DNA from: CAZXEJ01 sp964639895
GTDB taxonomy: Bacteria > Desulfobacterota_D > UBA1144 > Nemesobacterales > JADFKM01
DNA length: 22,921 nucleotides
Assembly: GCA_964639895.1 (NCBI GenBank)
Contig: CAZXEJ010000035.1
Coordinates: forward strand, 1-22,921
Reading direction: 5' to 3'
Position 1 is the first letter of the stretch. Each line of letters begins with the position of its first letter. The notes under the pieces were generated by a model. It saw only the letters and a list, made by a program, of their open reading frames with translations. It did no database searches and had not been told where the DNA came from. The translations under genes were made by a program, and so were the position numbers. Shown piece by piece: positions 16,495 through 22,921 of the stretch.

Positions 16495-17250
16495 TTGGGC
16501 GCCGTAGAAAAGGCATCCTGTCTGGACATAGTGTCCGTGGGTGTACGGATAGAGAGGCTCAATAAGAGCTTCGGGGACAACCACGTTCTCAGGGATCTCT
16601 CGCTCGAGGTCACCCCCGGCGAGACGCTCGTCATACTGGGCAGGAGCGGTACGGGCAAGAGCGTGTTGCTTCGCCACATAATCGGGCTCATGAAGCCCGA
16701 CAGCGGCCGCGTACTAATAGACGGCGTCGATGCCACCAACCCGGAGCTCAGGAAGAAGCACCGCTTGGCCATGGTCTTCCAGTCGTCGGCGCTCTTTAAC
16801 TCCATGACGGTCGAGGACAACGTGGCGCTCTATTTGAGGGAGCACGACCTCTGCGACGAGGAAAGCATCAGGGAGATAGTGCGCGAGGCGCTCGCAGTCG
16901 TGGGGATGGAAGGGACCGAGAAGCTCATGCCGTCGTCGCTCAGCGGTGGGATGAAGAAGCGAGTTGCCATAGCGCGGGCGCTCGCCATGAGCCCTGAACT
17001 GATCCTCTACGACGAGCCCACGGCAGAGCTCGATCCCATGCTTACTCGCACCATAGGGGACGAGATCTTGAAGCTCGCCCAGAGGTTCGATGTCACGCAG
17101 ATCGTAGTGACGCACGACGTCGACCTCGCCCTGCGGATAGCCGAGAGGTTGGCCGTCATGGACGGGGGCAGGATAATCGAGATAGGTCCGCCCGAAGAGG
17201 TGAGGAGCAGTTCCGATCCACGGGTCAGGGGGTTCTTCGAAAGGCCCTAG
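16495..17250 (+). CDS. mlaF: MlaF-type ATP-binding protein
   Basis: 251 residues. ABC ATPase with Walker A GRSGTGKS (49-56), Q-loop MVFQSSALFNSMTVEDNV, signature SLSGGMKKRVAIARALA, Walker B LILYDEPTAELDP and switch His in VVTHD. The SSALFNSMTV Q-loop and SLSGGM are typical of the Mla/Ttg2 branch. It powers the MlaE permease. The TTG at 16495 is taken as start because GGAGGAGGGGAG stands right before it; a GTG at 16531 would give a shorter N-terminus without a ribosome site. The gene follows mlaE by 40 bp. Confidence 0.95.
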   Translation: MGAVEKASCLDIVSVGVRIERLNKSFGDNHVLRDLSLEVTPGETLVILGRSGTGKSVLLRHIIGLMKPDSGRVLIDGVDATNPELRKKHRLAMVFQSSALFNSMTVEDNVALYLREHDLCDEESIREIVREALAVVGMEGTEKLMPSSLSGGMKKRVAIARALAMSPELILYDEPTAELDPMLTRTIGDEILKLAQRFDVTQIVVTHDVDLALRIAERLAVMDGGRIIEIGPPEEVRSSSDPRVRGFFERP

Positions 17251-17277
17251 TACGAACAGCCGGAGGTGTTGCATACC

Positions 17278-18252
17278 ATGAGCAAGGAAGCAAAGATCGG
17301 GATATTCTTCGTGGCCGCACTGCTGATACTGGGGATCATCTTCGAGCTTCTGGGAGGGGTGTCGCTGTTCGAGGACCGCATCACGCTGCGGGCGCGTTTC
17401 GACGACGTGGGCGAACTGAAGGAAGGCAACCCCGTCAAGCTGTCGGGCCTCAAGATAGGCGAGGTCGACAGGATCGAGATAGGAGGCGACAAGATCGTGG
17501 TCTCGTTCAAGGTCAGGAGGGATGCCCCCGTAAGGAAGGATTCCGTGGCCTCGATACGGCTTACGAGCCTGCTGGGCATAAGCTACGTCAACCTCTCCTT
17601 CGGCGATCCCGCAAGCCCTCTTGCCGCCGAGGGTGACGTCCTGCCCAGTGAAGAGAGCGCCAACATAAACGACATCCTCGTCAAGCTCGACAAGACGGTG
17701 AGCTCCTTCGACGTGGTCCTCGGCGAGAACAAGGACCGCATCGCCGACATCCTCGAGGGCCTCGACACCGTGCTCGGCGCTGCGGCCCGGGGCGAGGGCA
17801 CCTTGGGCAGGCTGATCAAAGACGACTCACTCTACGTCGAGGCCAAAGGCGCGTTCGAGAACCTGAACGCCATATCGAAGACCATACGCGAGGGACGCGG
17901 TACCATAGGACGACTCGTGGCCGACGATTCCCTCTACGTGGAGGCCGAGTCGTCGCTTAAGAAGTTGGGGGAGCTGGCCGAGCGGCTCTCGACGTCCAAG
18001 GGGACCATGGGCAAGTTGCTCAACGACGACAAGCTCTACGACAACGCCGCCGAGGCTGCCGCCAACCTGAACCAGATATTGAAGCGGATAAACAACGGCG
18101 AGGGGACGCTCGGCAAACTGGTGGTCGATGATTCCCTCTACTACGACGCACAGAACGCAACGCGCAAGCTCGAGAAGACCATGGATCTGCAGGAAGACCT
18201 TGCCCCGCTCCAGACCCTCGGTACGGCCTTCGGGATACTGACGGTGTTCTAG
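17278..18252 (+). CDS. mlaD: MlaD-type MCE protein with four 34-residue repeats
   Basis: 324 residues. One N-terminal membrane anchor (IGIFFVAALLILGIIFELLGG) is followed by an MCE domain (about 35-115: RFDDVGELKEGNPVKLSGLKIG, SIRLTSLLGISYVNLSFG) and a long helical C-terminal part. Within this, a motif G-x-G-T-[LIM]-G-[RK]-L-x-x-D-D-x-L-Y starts at residues 172, 206, 240 and 274, an exact 34-residue period (the first G is Ser in the third copy). MlaD hexamers form a hydrophobic tunnel for lipids; the repeat tail probably extends it across the periplasm (inference). ATG 17278 is preferred over TTG 17269 because GGAGG (17262-17266) is 11 bases away. Last gene of the operon. Confidence 0.93.
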   Translation: MSKEAKIGIFFVAALLILGIIFELLGGVSLFEDRITLRARFDDVGELKEGNPVKLSGLKIGEVDRIEIGGDKIVVSFKVRRDAPVRKDSVASIRLTSLLGISYVNLSFGDPASPLAAEGDVLPSEESANINDILVKLDKTVSSFDVVLGENKDRIADILEGLDTVLGAAARGEGTLGRLIKDDSLYVEAKGAFENLNAISKTIREGRGTIGRLVADDSLYVEAESSLKKLGELAERLSTSKGTMGKLLNDDKLYDNAAEAAANLNQILKRINNGEGTLGKLVVDDSLYYDAQNATRKLEKTMDLQEDLAPLQTLGTAFGILTVF

Positions 18253-19267
18253 CTGCCCTTTGCGGCGCGTAAGGTGGGAGTGATAGGTTAATCGGTTGCG
18301 GTGTTTCGGTGCTGCCAGGAGGATATAGTCTTGGTCGCGGCTTTAAGGTTCTGTCTTCCTTCGGGCGCGGCCTCCCCCCGGAGCTAGATATGCGCCGGAG
18401 TGCTCCGGTGCCGCGTCCCGCATCATCGCGATGTATGGAGCCTACGTGTTTGGCCGCGTGTTTCTTCTCATGCGCGGTCTGGGGAGCGGAGCTCTTCCAT
18501 GGGAAGAAGATGCCTCTGTGCGCCCTGCCCACGGTGTGCGTAAGGGGTGGTGCGTGCCGATCCCTCTGGGTCATGTACAAGGCGTCTCCTCTTCCGGCTG
18601 CTTCTTCTCGAACATCCCTGCTTCACCCGCCGCCGCAACACCACTTCGGCGCGAGCCGCTTCGTGTCGAGTGGCGTGTTCCCTCGCGTACCGCTCGGCGT
18701 TGAGGGGGGCCAGCCGCTACAGGGTTTTCTCGACCCATCCGCTCCGCCTCCCCCCGCCACCGGGGGGCAGGTGCTCTACCGGGTCGAGGCCACGGCGTTG
18801 CGGCATGCGGGCGAGAAGAAGTATGAGGCGTGTGAGGCGATTCCTGGTTCCCCGTGAAGAATGGGCCACCCCTTACGGTCCTCGTGCCCGGCTCCCTACT
18901 TACGGCGGTACCGGTGTAGCCGTGCCACCTTCGTACCGTTGCTCACGCTCCTCGCCGGGCGACACCCGTCTACGCTCGGGAGCAATGCCCGCTTCACTCC
19001 CACCACGTCGCTCCAAGGGTGGCGCGCCTTGGCCCCACCGCGGGCGAGCACTCCAAGCCCGGGTCAGACCTAGGGGTTGATGGAGGGCCGCCGTATGTAG
19101 TGGGTGTGCCGTCGCGGATGCGCGCGCTGGAATGAAAGGACGTAGTGAAAAGGCCTTTCTTGTATTCTCTTGCGCCACGCCGTGGGATGGCGTAAGGCGC
19201 CGCAGGTGCGGCGGCCGTTTTATCCACCCCTTGCAGGGGGCCCGTTTCTCTCTCCGCTCGGGTCGAT
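18253..19267. other. About 1 kb without a recognisable gene
   Basis: Both strands have long open frames, but their products are Arg/Pro/Ser/Cys-rich with no family motif. One plus-strand block near 18640-18850 reads somewhat protein-like (FLDPSAPPPPATGGQVLYRV) but has no matching start and ends in a stop. An AGGAGG at 18317-18322 has only an 18-codon TTG frame behind it. A weak GG-N10-GC pair near 18284-18299 resembles a -24/-12 element but lacks the consensus. I read the region as degraded DNA. A GC hairpin CGCCGC/GCGGCG (19198-19213) with TTTT is a possible weak terminator. Confidence 0.4.
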
Positions 19268-19600
19268 TCAGCCCTTGGGTGCCATATATTCGGCGACGTA
19301 TGCGTCAAGGTCGAAGGGCGGCTTCCAATCGGGCGAAACGGTGATCTTGAGCACCGTGCCGGGGATCAAGAGGTTGGGATCCGCTATCACGTCCCGGTTC
19401 CAATCCAGAATTTCATGCCACCTGCGTGCATCGAGCAGGTAGTAGGCCGCAAGCAGATGGAGGTTCTCGTAGCGCTTTACCGTGTGCTTCACCACCCGTT
19501 GCGTCGCCTCCTGAACCGCCTGTTCGGCCGGGTGCGCCTCGGGGGTCGCCGCCAGTGCCGCTGCCGCAACTAGTACGAGTGATGCCAGGACCTCTCTCAT
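19268..19600 (-). CDS. Small exported LysM-domain protein
   Basis: 110 residues. A signal peptide (VLASLVLVAAAALAATPEAHPA) is followed by a LysM-like domain at about 37-87: HTVKRYENLHLLAAYYLLDARRWHEILDWN and then the closing DPNLLIPGTVLKI. LysM domains bind peptidoglycan or other N-acetylglucosamine glycans, and proteins of this size are usually simple wall-binding factors. The start is set by GGAGGAG nine bases upstream of the ATG at 19600. The gene diverges from dtd across a 113-bp gap. Confidence 0.82.
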   Translation of the reverse strand: MREVLASLVLVAAAALAATPEAHPAEQAVQEATQRVVKHTVKRYENLHLLAAYYLLDARRWHEILDWNRDVIADPNLLIPGTVLKITVSPDWKPPFDLDAYVAEYMAPKG

Positions 19601-19644
19601 CGTCTCACTCCTCCGCAGTTTGTGGTGTTTTGGGGATGTCGGAT

Positions 19645-19672
19645 GTTATATGGAAAATCTACACATTTTCAC
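19645..19672 (-). promoter_or_regulatory. Possible promoter of the LysM gene
   Basis: On the minus strand GTGAAA (19672-19667), a 16-bp spacer and TATAAC (19650-19645). The -10 is good and the -35 moderate. The dtd promoter on the other strand is not clear. Confidence 0.35.
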
Positions 19673-19713
19673 CGCCCTTGGGTACCATGCAGGAATAAGG
19701 AGTGGTTGGTGCG

Positions 19714-20154
19714 ATGAGAGCAGTAATCCAAAGAGTAGGGTGGGCGCGCGTCTCGGTCGAGGGCTGTACGGTGGGGGAGATCGGAAAGGGGGTTCTCGTC
19801 CTCTTGGGCGTAAGGCGCGGAGACGATCGGGACGACGCGCGGTGGCTCGCAGACAAGGTGTGTGGGCTGCGCATCTTCGGCGACGAGGGGGGCAGGATGA
19901 ATCTCTCCGTGGCCGACGTAGGCGGCGGTATGCTGGTCGTATCGCAGTTTACACTCTACGGCGATTGCAGACGCGGCCGTCGTCCCTCCTACACCGATGC
20001 GGCTCCTCCCGATGAGGCGCGGCCTCTGGTCGACGAGTTCGTCCGAGTGGTGGGTGAAAGGGGCATCGAGGTGAAGACCGGTGTTTTCGGTGCGAGAATG
20101 GACGTGGAACTCCACAACTGCGGCCCTGTCACCCTTATTGTGGACTCACCGTGA
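19714..20154 (+). CDS. dtd: D-aminoacyl-tRNA deacylase
   Basis: 146 residues, family length. It hydrolyses D-aminoacyl-tRNA (and Gly-tRNA-Ala) so that D-residues are not used in translation. MRAVIQRVGWARVSVEG at the start, SQFTLYGDCRRGRRPSYTDAAPP in the middle and NCGPVTLIVDSP at the end carry the SQxxL and GPVT active-site motifs; the residue before GPVT is Cys where Asp is common. ATG 19714 is chosen for this canonical start, with AGGAG (19698-19702) upstream; a GTG at 19702 would add four residues. Its last nine bases overlap the end of the convergent gene. Confidence 0.95.
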   Translation: MRAVIQRVGWARVSVEGCTVGEIGKGVLVLLGVRRGDDRDDARWLADKVCGLRIFGDEGGRMNLSVADVGGGMLVVSQFTLYGDCRRGRRPSYTDAAPPDEARPLVDEFVRVVGERGIEVKTGVFGARMDVELHNCGPVTLIVDSP

Positions 20155-21348
20155 CGGGGAAGTCCCTATTACTGGTACACTCTCAGCCGCTCCCTCTTCC
20201 CATGGGGAAAACCCTATGCCCACACCGTCGGCCGACCCCGACACCTTTGCGATGATCCTCTGCAGCTCCTCTCTTCCCACGGGCTTCCCGCTTCGCCACT
20301 CACGTGTCTGAAGCTTCACGATAACCCGGCGCGCACCATGCGTGCGGGCTGCGTTCTTTGCCACTAGAGCGACCTTCTCCTCCGCTTCCTTAGCATCGAG
20401 GCCCAGCTCACGCGCAATCTGCCTCTGGTACGCCATAACGGCCACCATGTCGAACGTTTCGGCGAGCTCGACCGAATGTGCATACCATTCCAGCGCCTTC
20501 CCCTCGTCGAGGTATAGCTCATAGGGGGCGTTGAAGCACACCAGGACACCGGGATTCCTTCGCTTTACGGCTCTCTTTATGCGTTGAGCCACTTCGATGA
20601 GCTGCCTGTTCTTGTGTCGGCTCCACTCGGCGAACCTGGCCGTGTGGATTACCCTCGTGGGCTTGCGGCCTGAACCGAGCTCGTACTCCGAGACCAGCGT
20701 CTCGATGGTGGGGAGGCGGCCGTATAGGAGGCGGTAGCGTTCAGCGGCGGCGGGGCCCATGGCTTCGAGGTGCCGTATGGCGAAATCGTCCTGCAGGAGG
20801 ATGCCGTCGATGGGATGGGATGCCAGGTCCCCGTACAGTCCCACCAACCTCTCTACGGCGTCCTGGTTGAAGAGGTCCAGTTTCCTTATGCTCAGGATGC
20901 GGCCAGTGCCGAGCTCGTATCTGCGGTCGAGCAGCCGGGGGGATGCGCCGTAGACGGCATCGCGCGTCGTCATCCAGACCCATACGTTAAGGCCCGCTCT
21001 GCGGGCGGTCTTGACGAAGACGGGAAGCAGGTCGGCTACGATCGGGCTGAGCGAGGTCTTGAAATACACGCCTTCCTGCGGCATGGACCGACCGTCGCCG
21101 ACTACTGCAAGGCCGTACACCCGGTCGCCCCGGTTGTGGAAGACGCGGAAAATCACGGTATTGACCCCGCGGGCGCGCATACCTTTGAGTTCGGCCAGCA
21201 GCTCGGTCTGGGTCGTGGCAGGGGTGTAGAATACCTGCGCGGCCACTACGGGCGGGGCAGCGCGGTAGGGGTAGGTTGTTGAGGCCGACGGGTGGACGAG
21301 TAGAAGGATGAGCGGTGTGAGGAAGGTCGCTGCGGCCTTTACATACAT
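20146..21348 (-). CDS. Exported glycoside-hydrolase-like protein (PgaB C-terminal type)
   Basis: 400 residues with a signal peptide (AAATFLTPLILLLVHPSAS). The remainder reads as a TIM barrel of the hypothetical glycosyl hydrolase group found as the C-terminal domain of PgaB: LLAELKGMRARGVNTVIFRVF, RAGLNVWVWMTTRD, HPIDGILLQDDF (compare DGILFHDDA in PgaB), a helical VAQRIKRAVKRRNPGVLVCFNAPYE, FDMVAVMAYQR and VIVKLQTREW. In PgaB this domain binds and cleaves partly deacetylated poly-N-acetylglucosamine. Here the N-terminal deacetylase domain is missing, so it may be a stand-alone hydrolase of an exopolysaccharide. The Asp pair in LLQDDF is the likely catalytic site. The start has only a weak ribosome site. 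It is convergent with dtd and divergent from smpB. Confidence 0.62.
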   Translation of the reverse strand: MYVKAAATFLTPLILLLVHPSASTTYPYRAAPPVVAAQVFYTPATTQTELLAELKGMRARGVNTVIFRVFHNRGDRVYGLAVVGDGRSMPQEGVYFKTSLSPIVADLLPVFVKTARRAGLNVWVWMTTRDAVYGASPRLLDRRYELGTGRILSIRKLDLFNQDAVERLVGLYGDLASHPIDGILLQDDFAIRHLEAMGPAAAERYRLLYGRLPTIETLVSEYELGSGRKPTRVIHTARFAEWSRHKNRQLIEVAQRIKRAVKRRNPGVLVCFNAPYELYLDEGKALEWYAHSVELAETFDMVAVMAYQRQIARELGLDAKEAEEKVALVAKNAARTHGARRVIVKLQTREWRSGKPVGREELQRIIAKVSGSADGVGIGFSPWEEGAAESVPVIGTSPSR

Positions 21349-21379
21349 GGCTATGAAGGATGGTGTTACATGGGGAGGG

Positions 21380-21414
21380 TGTCAAGTTGAATTGTCCGCC
21401 CCTGTTATTATATT
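21380..21414 (+). promoter_or_regulatory. smpB promoter with a back-to-back minus-strand -35
   Basis: On the plus strand TTGAAT (21387-21392), a 16-bp spacer and TATATT (21409-21414) predict a start at or near 21421, the A of the smpB ATG. One base away, TGTCAA (21380-21385) is a perfect TTGACA on the minus strand facing the glycoside-hydrolase gene, although its -10 is poor. Confidence 0.5.
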
Positions 21415-21420
21415 GTATTT

Positions 21421-21876
21421 ATGGGAAGCAAGACGGTCTGCGTCAATCCGCGGGCGAAAAGGGACTTCTTCCTCGAAGATAGGTACGAGGCTGGCCTTGA
21501 GCTCACGGGATCCGAGGTCAAATCTCTCCGCCGCGGCCAAGCGAGCCTCAAGGAGAGTTACGCCGTCGTAAAGGGATCGGAGGTCTATCTCATCAACAGC
21601 TACATCGCCCCCTACGAAGGGACGAACCAGTTCAACCACGATCCCAGGCGCGACCGCAAGCTGCTGCTTCACCGGCGCGAGATAGAGAAGCTGATTGGAA
21701 AGACCCGGATAAGAGGCTATACTTTGGTACCGGTGAGGATATATTTCAAGAACGGGTGGGCCAAGCTTGAGCTGGCGCTCGCCCGAGGCAAGAAGAGCTA
21801 CGACAAGCGCGAAGACATAAAGCGCCGAGACATGGAGAGGGAGATAGGAAAGGCTCTCAAAAGGAGGGCGAGATAG
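21421..21876 (+). CDS. smpB: SsrA-binding protein SmpB
   Basis: 151 residues. It binds tmRNA and delivers it to stalled ribosomes in trans-translation. The family is unmistakable: CVNPRAKRDFFLEDRYEAGLELTGSEVKSLR at the start, INSYIAPYEGTNQFNHDPRRDRKLLLH in the middle and the basic tail RGKKSYDKREDIKRRDMEREI that folds in the decoding centre. No Shine-Dalgarno precedes the ATG, and the promoter suggests a leaderless message. The tmRNA it serves begins 61 bases after the stop. Confidence 0.98.
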   Translation: MGSKTVCVNPRAKRDFFLEDRYEAGLELTGSEVKSLRRGQASLKESYAVVKGSEVYLINSYIAPYEGTNQFNHDPRRDRKLLLHRREIEKLIGKTRIRGYTLVPVRIYFKNGWAKLELALARGKKSYDKREDIKRRDMEREIGKALKRRAR

Positions 21877-21937
21877 AAGTTGGTGCCGCCGCGCCGAGGC
21901 GCAAGCCCTCTGGCAGGTGGCGGCGCAGTACCTCGTC

Positions 21938-22389
<452 letters not shown>

Positions 22390-22800
22390 ATGGTCCCACC
22401 CCTTGAGTCCCTCCGTTATCCTAAGGTGTGGCTTCGTTACCACCTAGGATGGGGCCGTATTCCGGTAAAGACTTGCGACCCTGCCGGTACCGGATTACGT
22501 CGGTTCGACCCGCCGCCGCATCTCCGGTACGGAGTCTAATTAATTCCCCCATACCATTATCGCCCCAAATTCCCGTATGCGCCGGAAGCTTCAACCCCTG
22601 GGTCTTCGTGCGGCCGATGAGGTGGGGTAGGAGCAGCTTCAGCCCATAGTCAGGCTCGGTGCCGCCGCTTCTGTCCTGTGCGGGTGGGGGCCGACGACTC
22701 GTCCCTCATCGATCGTGGATCGAACCCCTCCGATTCTCCCATACGGGGCGGCTCCAATGGGTTTTCTCGCTACGGCCTTTGCGAGGTTACCGTGTGGTGG
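22390..22800 (-). pseudogene. Probable decayed phenylacetate-CoA-ligase-like gene
   Basis: On the minus strand, fragments follow the order of PaaK-type AMP-forming CoA ligases. First comes PIGAAPYG (family: FGAEPW) and RSTIDE about 22690-22765, then YGLKLL (family: YGLSE) near 22640. Next is GELIRLRTGDAAAGRTDVIRYRQG at about 22478-22549 in two overlapping pieces (family: GELV.TTL..DA..VIRYRTGD). After a frame change comes KPHLRITEGLKG near 22400-22430 (family: H.RI.RI.GR.DDM). Stops and frame shifts interrupt it and segments are missing. No single block is decisive; the order and spacing carry the argument. It lies 3' of ssrA, facing it. Confidence 0.45.
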
Positions 22801-22921
22801 GTACGGGTGCCTGACGTAGTGACCGATGGCGCTCCGCCGAATGCCCCCCGGCCGCTACTTCAAACGTGGAGGCCTACCGGTTTTGTAAGTCACAGTTTCC
22901 CGAGCGTTGCGGCCTGATCAT

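Noticed and set aside
18284..18299. GG-N10-GC after mlaD as a -24/-12 promoter
   Set aside because: It lacks TGGCAC and has no credible gene behind it.
18309..18857. 182-codon plus-strand frame after mlaD
   Set aside because: No family motif, unusual Cys/Pro/Ser/Arg content, no ribosome site for a plausible start; kept as unexplained DNA.
22700..22752. tRNA-like 3' end (GGATCGAACCCC then CCGATTCTCCCA)
   Set aside because: No matching 5' acceptor strand, D-arm or anticodon arm can be built on either strand.

Overview
The window looks like chromosome from a GC-rich, Gram-negative (diderm) bacterium. It carries an Mla-type lipid transport operon, a CpoB/YbgF-like outer-membrane lipoprotein, a sigma-54 activator with its sensor kinase, and a tmRNA with smpB beside it. 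Gene content and the style of the MlaD and activator proteins resemble deltaproteobacterial or candidate-phylum relatives, but the lineage cannot be fixed from this sequence.

Layout. Positions 1-534 are visibly AT-richer and hold the start of an unrecognised gene on the minus strand plus a repeat-rich regulatory region. They end at a 3' fragment of tRNA-Ala(GGC) at 530-579, which looks like the far junction of an element integrated in a tRNA gene. Next come a decayed proS (about 879-1680, minus) and a sensor kinase/sigma-54 activator pair on the minus strand (1688-4521). A CpoB-like lipoprotein (5054-5620) follows. Behind it lies a striking promoter region: two TGTG-N8-CACA dyads 24 bp apart, then a near-consensus -24/-12 sigma-54 promoter, then a good ribosome site and a possible 81-residue exported protein. 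A 14-bp inverted repeat with a T-run closes this unit. Then come ychF, an inositol-monophosphatase-family gene, and ethylmalonyl-CoA mutase.

From 11429 to 18252 six genes run tightly on the plus strand: a VWA protein, alanine racemase, a protein built of repeated aromatic-Pro motifs, mlaE, mlaF and mlaD. This links envelope-building functions (D-Ala for peptidoglycan, phospholipid trafficking) with one unknown protein. After about 1 kb without a recognisable gene come a LysM protein (minus), dtd (plus), a PgaB-C-terminal-like glycoside hydrolase (minus), smpB and ssrA (plus). The right edge (22390-22800, minus) carries a probable decayed phenylacetate-CoA-ligase-like gene.

Two themes stand out. 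First, several long 'intergenic' stretches are gene graveyards: proS is recognisable, a PaaK-like enzyme probable, and two other stretches too degraded to name. Second, the sigma-54 promoter with paired activator sites drives an undescribed short product close to an encoded sigma-54 activator, a plausible small regulon.
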